A DNA stretch of 42,239 bases from JALJPB01 sp963933115 (GCA_963933115.1 CAWVSL010000022.1:1-42239), one strand, 5' to 3'; shown: positions 7,717-16,775, numbered from the stretch's first letter. Made by a program: numbers and translations. Notes: generated by a model from the sequence alone, not told the origin.

Positions 7717-8667
7717 TTAGGCTTGAAATATCGTATCAATCGACAAGTTTTGTTGACTTAAAATATCCCTTAAACGCTTCAAAGCCTCGACTTGAATTTG
7801 GCGAACACGTTCACGTGTTAAACCAATTTCATTACCAACACCTTCTAATGTTGCCGCCTCATATCCCATTAAACCAAAACGTCTAGCTAAAACTTCTCTT
7901 TGCTTAACATTAAGTTCATTTAACCAATGAATAATATTACAACTCATCTCTGACGATTGTAAATCACCTTCAGGTCCATTACTTTTTTCATCTGGGATAA
8001 CATCAAGTAATACCTTATCAGAATCACCGCCAAATGGTTTATCAAGTGAGGTAATCCGCTCATTCAATTTAAGAACTTTTGTTACATCAGTAACAGGTTT
8101 ATCTAAGGCTTCAGCAATATCTTCAGCGGTAGGTTCATGATCTAACTTATGTACTAACGACTTTAATGTCCGCAAATAGATATTAAGTTCTTTAACCACA
8201 TGTATAGGAAGACGAATTGTTCGTGTATGGTTCATAATAGCACGCTCAATAGTCTGACGAATCCACCATGTTGCATAAGTTGAAAATCTAAAACCTCGTT
8301 CGGGATCAAATTTTTCAACAGCTCTAATTAAACCTAAGTTACCCTCTTCGATTAAGTCTAATAGGGGTAAGCCTCTATTATTATAACGACGGGCCATTTT
8401 GACAACTAAACGTAAGTTACTTTCAATCATACGCTTTCGAGAGGGTTCATCACCTTTAAGCGAAAGGCGAGAAAAATAGACTTCTTCTTCTGCGGTTAAT
8501 AGCAGAGAAGAACCAATTTCAGACAAATATAATTGTGTTGGGTCTATACTTGACGACGAAACCTTAACCTTACCTTTTCTGATTACTTCCTTTACTGCTA
8601 TTTTCAATTTTGGTGACACTGTGACATTTTCTTTTTTTTCTTTTTTTTCTTTAGTGATTACATCCAT
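7717..8667 (-). CDS. rpoS: RNA polymerase sigma factor RpoS
   Basis: The stationary-phase and general stress sigma factor, 316 residues from the chosen start. Region 1.2 (DPTQLYLSEIG), region 2 (LRLVVKMARRYNNRGLPLLD...FSTYATWWIRQTIERA), region 3 and the region 4 helix-turn-helix (GLTRERVRQIQVEALKRLR) are intact. The RpoS-type region 2.4 and the place downstream of nlpD separate it from RpoD and RpoH. The frame can be opened at TTG 8688, but ATG 8667 has AGGGAG 8 bases upstream and gives the normal start MDVITK, so I use it. Codons 7-14 (KEKKEKKE) contain two A8 tracts and are a slippage risk. In E. coli the main rpoS promoter lies within nlpD; the 79-base gap here has no terminator. Confidence 0.97.
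   Translation of the reverse strand: MDVITKEKKEKKENVTVSPKLKIAVKEVIRKGKVKVSSSSIDPTQLYLSEIGSSLLLTAEEEVYFSRLSLKGDEPSRKRMIESNLRLVVKMARRYNNRGLPLLDLIEEGNLGLIRAVEKFDPERGFRFSTYATWWIRQTIERAIMNHTRTIRLPIHVVKELNIYLRTLKSLVHKLDHEPTAEDIAEALDKPVTDVTKVLKLNERITSLDKPFGGDSDKVLLDVIPDEKSNGPEGDLQSSEMSCNIIHWLNELNVKQREVLARRFGLMGYEAATLEGVGNEIGLTRERVRQIQVEALKRLRDILSQQNLSIDTIFQA
8632..8648 (-). repeat. Two A8 homopolymer tracts in rpoS codons 7-14
   Basis: On the coding strand the unit GAAAAAAAA occurs twice in a row, giving two runs of eight A at 8641-8648 and 8632-8639, then GAAAATG. A one-base slip in either run would shift the frame within the first 15 codons and remove all sigma domains. Confidence 0.8.
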
Positions 8668-8746
8668 TTTATATCTCCCTATAGCCAAGCCATAAAGTAT
8701 TGGTTGTATTAAAGTATACTGAGCTACATAGTAGTACCTATAAGTT

Positions 8747-9619
8747 TTATTGTTTCGGTAAATACTTCATCGGGTTAACAGATTTACCACGAAAGCGAAC
8801 TTCAAAATGAAGCATCACTCTTTGTTCACCTGTATCGCCCATTTTAGCAATGACATCGCCAGCATTAACTAACTGCTTTTCTTTGACTAATATTTTATCG
8901 TTATGTGCATAAGCGCTAAGATAATCATCATTGTGTTTAACAATAACTAATTGTCCATAACCTCTTAATGCATTTCCCGCATAAACTACTTTGCCCTTCG
9001 CTGCAGCTTTAACTTTATCGCCACGGCGACCTGCTATATTAATACCTTTATTGCCTTGCTGTGCCGTAGAAAATCTAGCAATTACTTTTCCACTAGCTGG
9101 CCACTGCCATTCTCTAATTTTCTTTGAGAAAGGAGAACCTTGTAAAGTAACTTTCTTACTTACTTTAATATCTCTTACATTTTTACCATACTCCTGCTTT
9201 TTATTTGGCGCAACAATTTTTTTAATCGGCGGTTGAGTCTTACTGCTAGAGCTTTTATTCGAATTTTTAGTGACGCTTTTATTTCCAATTGCTGGGGAGG
9301 AGTTAGTGTTTTTTTTCTTTGATACAATTAATTTTTGTCCCGGTAATATTTTATAGGGTCTGGAGAGTTTATTTAGCTTAGCTATACTTCTGACATCTGA
9401 GTTTGCTCGCCAAGAGATTGAATAGAGAGTTTCACCTTTTTTAACCGTGTAATAAGAAGAGTCTATGTTATTTTTAACCCTGTCTTTAAGTGCGATAGAA
9501 CCATAAGAATTTGCCACAGGAGCAGGGGTGTCCCTACTTGAGCAACTCTGCATAAGCATTACTACGATAACAAAGGACAACCAATTAAAGCTGGATTTTT
9601 TGATGCTAACTTCTTTCAT
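8747..9619 (-). CDS. nlpD: Murein hydrolase activator NlpD
   Basis: An outer-membrane lipoprotein of 290 residues that activates septal amidase (AmiC-type) during cell separation. A hydrophobic signal segment ends in a loose lipobox (LMQSC, Cys26). A LysM domain for peptidoglycan binding covers about 56-99 (YTVKKGETLYSISWRAN...ILPGQKLIV). A Ser/Lys-rich linker leads to a C-terminal LytM (M23) domain from about 170. The zinc ligands are lost: the usual HxGxD is NKGIN and the usual HLHFE is MLHFE. This is the degenerate form expected of an activator, not an enzyme. It lies directly upstream of rpoS, the normal order. The ribosome-binding site is weak. Confidence 0.93.
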   Translation of the reverse strand: MKEVSIKKSSFNWLSFVIVVMLMQSCSSRDTPAPVANSYGSIALKDRVKNNIDSSYYTVKKGETLYSISWRANSDVRSIAKLNKLSRPYKILPGQKLIVSKKKNTNSSPAIGNKSVTKNSNKSSSSKTQPPIKKIVAPNKKQEYGKNVRDIKVSKKVTLQGSPFSKKIREWQWPASGKVIARFSTAQQGNKGINIAGRRGDKVKAAAKGKVVYAGNALRGYGQLVIVKHNDDYLSAYAHNDKILVKEKQLVNAGDVIAKMGDTGEQRVMLHFEVRFRGKSVNPMKYLPKQ

Positions 9620-9742
9620 TACAATTGCTGAGTAACCTTTATGTTGAATTTTAGTTAAATAGTGACGTATCAGGTTTCTAATTATAAAGAACCTTAACAG
9701 GCAATATCACCTAAACTTGATCATCGAATTTTGTCAATGATA

Positions 9743-10321
9743 TTAACTATTAATTAAGTAAACTATGAGTATAAGTCCAACTATACACCAACCTAAAATA
9801 TCTATGTATTGCCTTAATTTTGTCTCCATCGGCGCTCCACCCCACTTAATAATTCCTGCAACTAAAAAAAACCTCATCCCTCTACCTATTGCTGAAACAA
9901 ATAAAAAGGGTAAAAATGCCATGTGTAAAAAACCAGCGCTGACCGTAAATAACTTATAAGGAATTGGTGAGAACCCCGCAAGAAAAACTACCCAAACCCC
10001 CCATTCGGCAAACCATAACATAATCTTATCGAATCTTGCTTGGTAACCAAAATCAATAATAATAGGGAGTATCCATGGATCAAACATTAAATAACCTAAT
10101 GAATAACCAACAACACCACCAATAACAGACGCTACAGTAGTTAAACTCGCCAATTTCCATGCATTTTCGGGTTTAGCTAACACCATAGGAGCTAGTAAAA
10201 CATCAGGAGGAATAGGAAAAAAAATCGACTCAGCAAAAGTTAACATTGCTAAAATTCGAGGCGCAAATTTATGTTCGGCCCATCGAAGTGTCCATTGATA
10301 CAGTGCTGAAAATATTTTCAC
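9743..10321 (-). CDS. yqaA: YqaA-family DedA-like membrane protein
   Basis: A 192-residue inner-membrane protein of the YqaA branch of the DedA (SNARE-associated, VTT) superfamily. Motifs include the re-entrant-loop region FPIPPDVLLAPMVLA near residues 36-50 and FSPIPYKLFTVSAGFLHMAFLPFL, with a final hydrophobic helix (GWCIVGLILIVYLI). DedA relatives act in lipid flipping or membrane homeostasis; the YqaA role itself is not settled. The start is GTG at 10321. It sits between pcm and nlpD in the cluster, with a 53-base gap to pcm. Confidence 0.88.
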   Translation of the reverse strand: MKIFSALYQWTLRWAEHKFAPRILAMLTFAESIFFPIPPDVLLAPMVLAKPENAWKLASLTTVASVIGGVVGYSLGYLMFDPWILPIIIDFGYQARFDKIMLWFAEWGVWVVFLAGFSPIPYKLFTVSAGFLHMAFLPFLFVSAIGRGMRFFLVAGIIKWGGAPMETKLRQYIDILGWCIVGLILIVYLINS

Positions 10322-10374
10322 AGAGGTTACTCAAAAAAGTTAGATTAGGTATAAAAGTGACTAGCGGATGAATC

Positions 10375-11037
10375 TCATAATAATTCTCCAGGCACAAGTG
10401 GAACAAAACGAACAGCTTCAATCTGTTGTTCATGAAAACTGTTACCTTGACGGGTGATCACTTTCAATATTTGCTTGTCATCACCTACGGGAATTATTAA
10501 ACGACCACCATCTACTAATTGCTCTAATAGTGCTTGTGGGACACTTGAAGGTGCTGCGGTGACTATAATAGCGTCAAATGGGGCTTTACTCGCCCACCCC
10601 TGCCAACCGTCACCATGTTTCATTGAAACACTATGTAAGTCCATCAATTTTAATCGACGTTTTGCTTGCCATTGAAGGGCTTTAATACGCTCAACAGAAA
10701 ATACTGCTGAGGTTAGCTGTGCTAATATAGCAGTTTGATAACCAGAGCCAGTACCAATCTCTAAAATATTATTAGGAATGCCTTCCGATAATAATAATTC
10801 AGACATTTTAGCTACAATATAAGGCTGAGAAATAGTTTGCCCTTGGCCAATAGGTAACGCGGTATTATCATAGGCTTTGTGCGCAAGTATTTCAGGTACA
10901 AAAATATGCCTTGGTGTTGAAGCTATCGCTCGCAGCACTTGCTGATTACTTATACCCTGAGCATGAAGTTTTTGTGCTAGAATCTCACCACTGCGGGTAG
11001 ACTTCCCTCCAATACTCTTAGCTATTTTAACGTTCAT
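10375..11037 (-). CDS. pcm: Protein-L-isoaspartate O-methyltransferase
   Basis: A 220-residue cytoplasmic enzyme that methylates isoaspartyl residues formed in aged proteins with S-adenosylmethionine, starting their repair to aspartate. SAM motif I is EIGTGSGYQTAILAQL, and the N-terminal PRHIFVPE and IGQGQTISQPYIVA segments are diagnostic. The C-terminal FVPLVPG is typical. It lies just downstream of surE (50-base gap) and upstream of yqaA, nlpD and rpoS, as in many gammaproteobacteria, where it belongs to the stationary-phase survival group. AGAG lies about 8 bases before the ATG. Confidence 0.97.
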   Translation of the reverse strand: MNVKIAKSIGGKSTRSGEILAQKLHAQGISNQQVLRAIASTPRHIFVPEILAHKAYDNTALPIGQGQTISQPYIVAKMSELLLSEGIPNNILEIGTGSGYQTAILAQLTSAVFSVERIKALQWQAKRRLKLMDLHSVSMKHGDGWQGWASKAPFDAIIVTAAPSSVPQALLEQLVDGGRLIIPVGDDKQILKVITRQGNSFHEQQIEAVRFVPLVPGELL

Positions 11038-11087
11038 ATACTGCTCTTTTTTACTTTAGTTAGTCGTTATTTTTTTAATGATAAATT

Positions 11088-11840
11088 TTATAATAAAAGA
11101 TCTGCTAACCAATCTGACATTGTTGATAAGCTTTTATGGGCAGTCATATCGACGGTTAATGGCGTAATAGAAACAAAACCATTAGCAACAGCATGAAAAT
11201 CAGTACCTTCACCACCGTCTAGCTCTAATCCTAATGTACCATACCAATAAATATCACGATTCCATGGATCTTTCATCTTTTTCATGGTTTCTGCTTTATG
11301 GCGGTGTCCTAACCGTGTCACTTTAACACCTTTTAACTGACCTAAAGGAATATCAGGTACATTTATATTTAAAATTTGATCCGCAGCTAAAGGATGTTCT
11401 TTTAGTCTTGATATTATCTTTGCGGCTACCACAGCAGCCGTTCGATAATACTGTTCATTTTTTCCAACTAAAGATACGGCTACTGCAGGCATACCCATAT
11501 GACGGCCTTCGGTTGCGGCCGCTATTGTGCCTGAATACAAAGTATCGTCACCAAGGTTAGCACCGTTATTAATACCCGCCACCACCAAATCAGGTAAAGG
11601 GTCCATTAATTGACTAATACCTAAATGAACTGCATCAGTAGGTGTACCATTGACAGAAATATAACCATTGTCCAAGGTTTGAGCACGCAAAGGATTTAAT
11701 AAGGTAAGAGAATTACTTGCGCCACTACAATTTCGATCAGGAGCGACAACCGTCACTTTACCTATTTTCATTAGCTCTTGGTGTAATATTTTTATGCCTA
11801 AAGCATGCACACCGTCATCATTACTGAGTAATATATTCAT
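11088..11840 (-). CDS. surE: 5'/3'-nucleotidase SurE
   Basis: A 250-residue survival protein that dephosphorylates nucleoside monophosphates, with a metal site near the N-terminus. The start MNILLSNDDG supplies the metal-binding Asp8-Asp9 pair, and GINNGANLGDDTLYSGTIAA carries the conserved Asn and the Ser/Gly loop. The length is normal for the family. It sits between truD and pcm; the 60-base spacing to truD suggests one transcript. The ribosome-binding site before ATG 11840 is poor. Confidence 0.97.
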   Translation of the reverse strand: MNILLSNDDGVHALGIKILHQELMKIGKVTVVAPDRNCSGASNSLTLLNPLRAQTLDNGYISVNGTPTDAVHLGISQLMDPLPDLVVAGINNGANLGDDTLYSGTIAAATEGRHMGMPAVAVSLVGKNEQYYRTAAVVAAKIISRLKEHPLAADQILNINVPDIPLGQLKGVKVTRLGHRHKAETMKKMKDPWNRDIYWYGTLGLELDGGEGTDFHAVANGFVSITPLTVDMTAHKSLSTMSDWLADLLL

Positions 11841-11900
11841 ATTGTGATTTATTTCTAGGTCTTAGTTGTTAGTATGAGTTGTATAATATTAATTGTTGAT

Positions 11901-12947
11901 TTAGCTGCGTAAATTTAAGTCTTTATAATCAATTAACTCTCTTAATATTGTCGTTGCGTAGCAACCTGCAGGTAAAAAGAACTTCAAAGTAACCGTGTTT
12001 TTGTTATCTCCAGTTTCATTAATAATAAGAGAAGGTGTTGATAAATTCAAACGTATACGACGGCGTTCTTGTTTTAAACCAAACTTAGGTAAACCACTTG
12101 ATATTTCACTGTAATTAGCAGCAATTTGTTGCTCAAAGTGCAATGTTTGTCCTTGAGTCATTAATTCGCCGGCACCCCACATTGGCGCAGTAATATCGAT
12201 GTCTTTGTCTATTAAACGATTAAGTAATACTTGGTCAAGATCCTCAGCTATAAATACTGACTGTGTACCTGCTAACATGCATACATCACCAATAGATAAA
12301 GTATCAAAGTAGTCGAGTTCGATACGTTTACTAACGATATCATTAAACAAGTGTGATCTGGCTGCGGATAAATAAAAGCCCCGTTTCTTCTTATCTTTTA
12401 CTTTCAGTTTTCCGGCAAATAGCTTTATCGCTTTATCAATATTACCGCCATCAATACCAAAGCGTTGTTCACCAAAATAGTTTGGTACTCCGTTGGCTAT
12501 TATTTTTAGCCAAGCTTGTTGCAACGCATCGATATCCGATACTTCACGAAGCGTTAATTCAAAATTATTGCCCGTTAATGCACCAATTCTTAATTTTTTA
12601 TTATGTCTAGCATAAGATAACACTTCAACACCGTCGATATTGATATCACTAAGGTCGTATTCATCCTTACCTGGCAAGTGAACCCCAAACCATTGCTCAG
12701 TTATCGCAAAACGGTCTTTCAGGCCGGCATAAGAGACAAACTTATCTTTAACTTTAAAGTATTTAGCCAAAGCGTGGACAATGTCTAAAGTATTTTGTCC
12801 TGTTTTTCTTATGTGTATCAGTAGATGTTCACCTTCTGAACAAGGCTCAAAAGGCAGTTGTTCAAAAACTTTAAAATCTGACATACTAGACCGTAATAGC
12901 CCAGTAGATTTTGGTTTGCCATATAAATAAGCAAGTGTTGGTAGCAT
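11901..12947 (-). CDS. truD: tRNA pseudouridine(13) synthase TruD
   Basis: A 348-residue enzyme that makes pseudouridine at position 13 of tRNA-Glu. The TruD signature AGLKDRFAITEQ holds the catalytic Asp78, and NYFGEQRFG is the second conserved block. The C-terminal PAGCYATTILREL closes the catalytic domain after the TRUD insertion. The order ispD-ispF-truD-surE-pcm is typical of gammaproteobacteria. AAGG lies about 10 bases before ATG 12947. The final residues run to YKDLNLRS. Confidence 0.96.
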   Translation of the reverse strand: MLPTLAYLYGKPKSTGLLRSSMSDFKVFEQLPFEPCSEGEHLLIHIRKTGQNTLDIVHALAKYFKVKDKFVSYAGLKDRFAITEQWFGVHLPGKDEYDLSDINIDGVEVLSYARHNKKLRIGALTGNNFELTLREVSDIDALQQAWLKIIANGVPNYFGEQRFGIDGGNIDKAIKLFAGKLKVKDKKKRGFYLSAARSHLFNDIVSKRIELDYFDTLSIGDVCMLAGTQSVFIAEDLDQVLLNRLIDKDIDITAPMWGAGELMTQGQTLHFEQQIAANYSEISSGLPKFGLKQERRRIRLNLSTPSLIINETGDNKNTVTLKFFLPAGCYATTILRELIDYKDLNLRS

Positions 12948-12980
12948 TGTTTATTAACCTTCGGGTGTAAATGGAATTGA

Positions 12981-13466
12981 TTAAAATAGGGGGGTAGAGG
13001 GTATTAACAAAGCGACACAATGCACTGCCACACCTTCTTTTCTGCCAGTATAGCCTAGTTTTTCTGTTGTAGTTGCTTTGACATTAACTTGGTCAACCTC
13101 ACAAACTAAGTCTTGTGCTAGACAAGTTCGCATAGCTAATAAGTGTGGTGCAATTTTTGGTGCTTGAGCCACTATCGTTATATCTACATTGCCAATTTCA
13201 TAGTCTTTGGCTGCCATTAAGCTAACCACATGCTGCAATAATACTCGACTAGAAATATTTTCATAGTTAGCATCAGTATCTGGGAAGTGATTACCAATAT
13301 CACCTAACGCTAATGCTCCTAAAATAGCATCACATAAAGCATGAATAGCAACATCACCATCAGAATGGGCAATAAAGCCAAACTCGTAGGGTACTTTTAT
13401 CCCGGCTAAAAATAATGGTCCTTGACCACCAAATTTATGAACATCAAAACCATGACCTATACGCAC
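12981..13466 (-). CDS. ispF: 2-C-methyl-D-erythritol 2,4-cyclodiphosphate synthase
   Basis: The fifth enzyme of the non-mevalonate isoprenoid route; it closes CDP-methylerythritol phosphate to the cyclic diphosphate. The zinc ligands Asp8 and His10 are in MRIGHGFDVHKFG, followed by HSDGDVAIHALCDAILGA. KATTTEKLGYTGRKEGVAVH is the family's C-terminal signature. At 161 residues the length is normal. Its start overlaps the end of ispD by 10 bases, pointing to coupled translation of the two pathway neighbours. Confidence 0.97.
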   Translation of the reverse strand: MRIGHGFDVHKFGGQGPLFLAGIKVPYEFGFIAHSDGDVAIHALCDAILGALALGDIGNHFPDTDANYENISSRVLLQHVVSLMAAKDYEIGNVDITIVAQAPKIAPHLLAMRTCLAQDLVCEVDQVNVKATTTEKLGYTGRKEGVAVHCVALLIPSTPLF

Positions 13467-14179
13467 AAATTATCCTTATTGTTTTTGCCTAAATAAAACA
13501 TCGCCAACGCTAAATCTTCAGGGCGAGTTATTTTTATATTTTCACTACTACCTTCGACTAATAAACTAGGCAATCCTAAATATTCGATTGCTGATGACTC
13601 GTCGGTAATAATAATTTCATCAACTAAAGCTTGCTCAATGGCATTTATTAATATTTTTGTTTCAAACATTTGTGGTGTAAGTGCATGCCATAGGTTAGAG
13701 CGCTCAACAGTCGCTGTTATTTGTGACTTTGAATCTGACGATTTCATTGTATCGCGCGCAAGAGAAGCCAATATCCCACCATAATTAGTTTGTCGACAGC
13801 TAGCTATTAGCGCATCAATATCTTTATGTTCAATACAAGGACGAGCGGCATCATGGACCAATACCCACTGGTGTTTTGTCTCGTCAATAGCTTTCAACCC
13901 TGCGAGCACAGAGTTAACTCGCTCTTTACCGCCAATAACTGAGACAACATCTGGATGGTTTACTAATGATGACTCATTAAAGTATTCATCCTCAGCACTA
14001 ATAACAAGTATAACTTGAGTGATATCAGGGTGAGATAAAAGGTTTAAAACGGTATGTTCTAGAATGGTTAAACTATTAATCTTTAAGTACTGCTTAGGAC
14101 AATTTGCTTCCATGCGTTTACCAATACCAGCAGCAGGAACAACAGCAATTAGCGAGCTAAATAATTTTACACTTGCCAT
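13457..14179 (-). CDS. ispD: 2-C-methyl-D-erythritol 4-phosphate cytidylyltransferase
   Basis: A 240-residue transferase that joins CTP to methylerythritol 4-phosphate in isoprenoid synthesis. The nucleotide-binding N-terminus VVPAAGIGKRMEANCPKQYL, the VHDAARPC segment and TDESSAIEYLG are all present. It overlaps ftsB by one base (a TAATG junction) and ispF by 10, so ftsB-ispD-ispF are probably translated as a unit. Confidence 0.97.
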   Translation of the reverse strand: MASVKLFSSLIAVVPAAGIGKRMEANCPKQYLKINSLTILEHTVLNLLSHPDITQVILVISAEDEYFNESSLVNHPDVVSVIGGKERVNSVLAGLKAIDETKHQWVLVHDAARPCIEHKDIDALIASCRQTNYGGILASLARDTMKSSDSKSQITATVERSNLWHALTPQMFETKILINAIEQALVDEIIITDESSAIEYLGLPSLLVEGSSENIKITRPEDLALAMFYLGKNNKDNLCV

Positions 14180-14520
14180 TAGTTAAAATTCATCTTAAGT
14201 TTTTCTGCCGTAGTCAGTGATCGATCTCGTTGATTATTTTGAGATGAATGGCTGGGAACTATGCGAAAAAAAGTTTCACCTTTTTTAATCATACCTAATT
14301 CATTTCTGGCTCGCTCTTCTATTGCCTCTACACCTAACTTTAAATCATCGGTGTCAGCATAAAGCAATTTATTACGTTGTTTAAGTTTTTCGTTATCAAC
14401 TTTTTGCCTAACTACTTCATTTTGTAATGAAATATAATCAGGCACACTATTTTTACCAAACCAAAGACGGTATTGTAATAGTAGTAAAAAAATAACAAGA
14501 CCTGAGGTTATAAAGCGCAT
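14179..14520 (-). CDS. ftsB: Cell division protein FtsB
   Basis: A small bitopic inner-membrane divisome protein that works with FtsL and FtsQ. One N-terminal transmembrane helix (ITSGLVIFLLLLQYRLWFG) is followed by a periplasmic coiled coil (LQNEVVRQKVDNEKLKQRNK) and the family segment EERARNELGMIKKGETFFRI. The length, 113 residues, is normal. It leads ispD with a one-base overlap. Position and features make FtsB clear, although short coiled-coil proteins are weakly conserved. Confidence 0.93.
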   Translation of the reverse strand: MRFITSGLVIFLLLLQYRLWFGKNSVPDYISLQNEVVRQKVDNEKLKQRNKLLYADTDDLKLGVEAIEERARNELGMIKKGETFFRIVPSHSSQNNQRDRSLTTAEKLKMNFN

Positions 14521-14611
14521 AAGAGATTAAAGTCCAAACGAGTAACACTAAAAAATCAGATAATAACACTATTATAAATAGTTGCTAGTCACTGTAAATA
14601 AAATTGAGCAG

Positions 14612-15229
14612 TTAAATGCTTAAAGGGGCTTTAAAGTTATTCCAGTTAATAGTACATGAAAGTAATAGCCCCCTTAGCGTTAGGGTAATAGGACGAGCCT
14701 TCTTACCTCCTTGCCAACAGTGCCCAGAGCAAGCAGCAAGCATAACTTTTTTATTCGGTATAAGTAATTTTACCTTTTTAAGCTTTTGCTTTTCAACATT
14801 AGAGATATAAAACCAACCGGAAGTATTAGTTCTAATACGTTGTTGATCATTATCAACTCTATCAATACAGTCGAGAAAAACATGACCGTTGGCCAATACA
14901 GGAACAATAAGGCCAAGGGACAAATTTGTCGATAGATACCAAGTATTAATATTGTCAGTTTCTTGACCAATAAGCGGTATTTTACTACTTTGTTTGACTT
15001 GCCATGCCGCATTTTGAATGTCTAACTCGAGGGGGGAGTTTGTTTGTGTCATCAAAAGTGCTGTACGGTTTATATAATAAGAGAGACTTTTAAGCCGGTT
15101 TTGCAGGGCTTGAGGTGTGGTAAATTCAATATTAGCAAGTAAGCGTAATTCGCGCTCATAGAGTGCATTGCATAATTCAGCGTAGTTTACTGATTGTTGT
15201 GGCTCTTGCCAAAGTGAAGCTTGGGTCAT
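14612..15229 (-). CDS. Conserved-looking protein of unknown function
   Basis: A 205-residue protein with no signal peptide or membrane helix that I can see. I do not recognise a family. The N-terminal half is helical (ELCNALYERELRLLANIEF, LQNRLKSLSYYINRTALLM) and the C-terminal half looks beta-rich, with a Cys/His/Trp/Gly patch AACSGHCWQGGKKARP and a final Cys in LLLSCTINW. The patch could bind a metal, but this is only a suggestion. The gene lies in the same direction between eno and ftsB, which are direct neighbours in some related genomes. Codon use and base composition resemble the neighbours. The start ATG 15229 lacks a clear ribosome-binding site. Confidence 0.7.
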   Translation of the reverse strand: MTQASLWQEPQQSVNYAELCNALYERELRLLANIEFTTPQALQNRLKSLSYYINRTALLMTQTNSPLELDIQNAAWQVKQSSKIPLIGQETDNINTWYLSTNLSLGLIVPVLANGHVFLDCIDRVDNDQQRIRTNTSGWFYISNVEKQKLKKVKLLIPNKKVMLAACSGHCWQGGKKARPITLTLRGLLLSCTINWNNFKAPLSI

Positions 15230-15354
15230 GGTAGTTATAAATCAATAATTTACTGCTTATCTTTTAAGCATACTTGATTATTGCCAAAAGATAAAATTTC
15301 CCAGAACAAATCCAATACAAACATATCAGATTTATTCTAAGGACTAATAACTAA

Positions 15355-16653
15355 CTATTGGCCTTTAACTTCACTTAAGCCATTAAAGATTGCTTTGTCT
15401 CCTAAAAACTCTTCAATACGTAACAACTGATTGTATTTAGAAACACGGTCAGAGCGACACAAAGATCCTGTTTTGATTTGACCTGCCGCCGTACCAACCG
15501 CTAAGTCAGCGATGGTTGCATCTTCAGTTTCACCACTGCGGTGTGAAATGACAGCGGTAAAACCAGCGCTTTTAGCCATTCTAATTGCCGCTAAGGTTTC
15601 GGTAAGCGTACCAATTTGGTTAAATTTGATGAGTATCGAATTACCAATACCTTGCTCAATACCACGAGCTAAAATTTTAGTGTTTGTTACAAATAAGTCA
15701 TCACCAACGATTTGCACTTTATCGCCAAGTAATTTAGTTTGGTAAGCAAAACCATCCCAGTCTGACTCATCTAAACCATCTTCAATAGAAACAATAGGGT
15801 ATTGCTCACAGAGTGTAGCTAAAAAGTCAGAGAATTCATTAGCCGTAAATTTTTTGCCTTCACCCTTTAAATCGTAAATATTTTTTTCTGCATCATAAAA
15901 TTCTGATGCCGCGCAATCCATAGCTAAGGTTATATCTTTACCTAACTCATAACCTGCAGCAGCAACGGCTTCTTTAATAACGGCTAATGCATCAGCATTT
16001 GACTCAAGGTTAGGGGCAAACCCGCCTTCATCACCTACCGCAGTGTTCATTCCTTTTGAAGAAAGTACTTTTTTCAAAGCATGAAAGATTTCCGCTCCCA
16101 TACGTAAAGCTTCACTAAAGCTTTTAGCGCCTACTGGCTGAATCATAAACTCTTGAATATCAACGTTATTATCAGCATGTTCACCGCCATTAATAATATT
16201 CATCATAGGTAAAGGTAAAGAATATTGACCTGGAGTACCATTTAAGTCGGCAATATGTTCAAATAATTGCACTTTCTTATCCATGGCGGCAGCCTTCGCT
16301 ACAGCTAAAGAAACCGCTAGAATAGCATTAGCGCCAAATTTTTCTTTATTTTCAGTACCATCTAAATCAATCATGACTTGATCAATAACAGCTTGTTCTA
16401 ATGCATTCTTACCAATAAGTTCTTTTTGAATATCTTCGTTAATAGCTGCAACAGCTTTTAAGACACCCTTACCTAGGTAACGTGCTTGATCACCGTCGCG
16501 TAATTCTAAAGCCTCACGAGAACCTGTTGAAGCACCAGACGGCGCAGCAGCTCTGCCCCATGCACCTGATTCAAGATAAACGTCAGCTTCAACGGTTGGG
16601 TTACCACGAGAGTCCATAATCTCACGGGCAATAATTTTACTAATATTTGACAT
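15355..16653 (-). CDS. eno: Enolase
   Basis: The glycolytic enzyme that turns 2-phosphoglycerate into phosphoenolpyruvate; in E. coli it is also part of the RNA degradosome. The signature SHRSGETEDATIADLAVG, the metal-binding region NQIGTLTETL and the loop AVGDEGGFAPN are intact. The frame opens at ATG 16659, but AGGA abuts that codon and is 6 bases before ATG 16653. The second ATG gives the usual start MSNISKI and 432 residues, so I use it. It follows pyrG on the same strand, but a terminator lies between, so eno likely has its own promoter in 16660-16735. Confidence 0.97.
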   Translation of the reverse strand: MSNISKIIAREIMDSRGNPTVEADVYLESGAWGRAAAPSGASTGSREALELRDGDQARYLGKGVLKAVAAINEDIQKELIGKNALEQAVIDQVMIDLDGTENKEKFGANAILAVSLAVAKAAAMDKKVQLFEHIADLNGTPGQYSLPLPMMNIINGGEHADNNVDIQEFMIQPVGAKSFSEALRMGAEIFHALKKVLSSKGMNTAVGDEGGFAPNLESNADALAVIKEAVAAAGYELGKDITLAMDCAASEFYDAEKNIYDLKGEGKKFTANEFSDFLATLCEQYPIVSIEDGLDESDWDGFAYQTKLLGDKVQIVGDDLFVTNTKILARGIEQGIGNSILIKFNQIGTLTETLAAIRMAKSAGFTAVISHRSGETEDATIADLAVGTAAGQIKTGSLCRSDRVSKYNQLLRIEEFLGDKAIFNGLSEVKGQ

Positions 16654-16730
16654 TGTCATTCCTACTCATAAAGGGGACTGTTCTATAATTGAACAATAAA
16701 ATTAAAAACTAAAATTTTTCTCTACTTAAA

Positions 16731-16760
16731 AAGTAAAACCGTAGCATAAGGCTACGGTTT
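16731..16760 (-). terminator. Terminator after pyrG
   Basis: AAACCGTAGC (16736-16745) pairs perfectly with GCTACGGTTT (16751-16760) around a 5-base loop. On the minus strand the stem is followed by TTTTACTTTTT, so it should end the pyrG transcript 16 bases after the stop codon. Confidence 0.85.
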
Positions 16761-16775
16761 AAATTCATTGGTTGG

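Noticed and set aside
8668..8688. Seven-residue N-terminal extension of RpoS from TTG 8688
   Set aside because: The AGGGAG ribosome-binding site lies inside this extension and points to ATG 8667.
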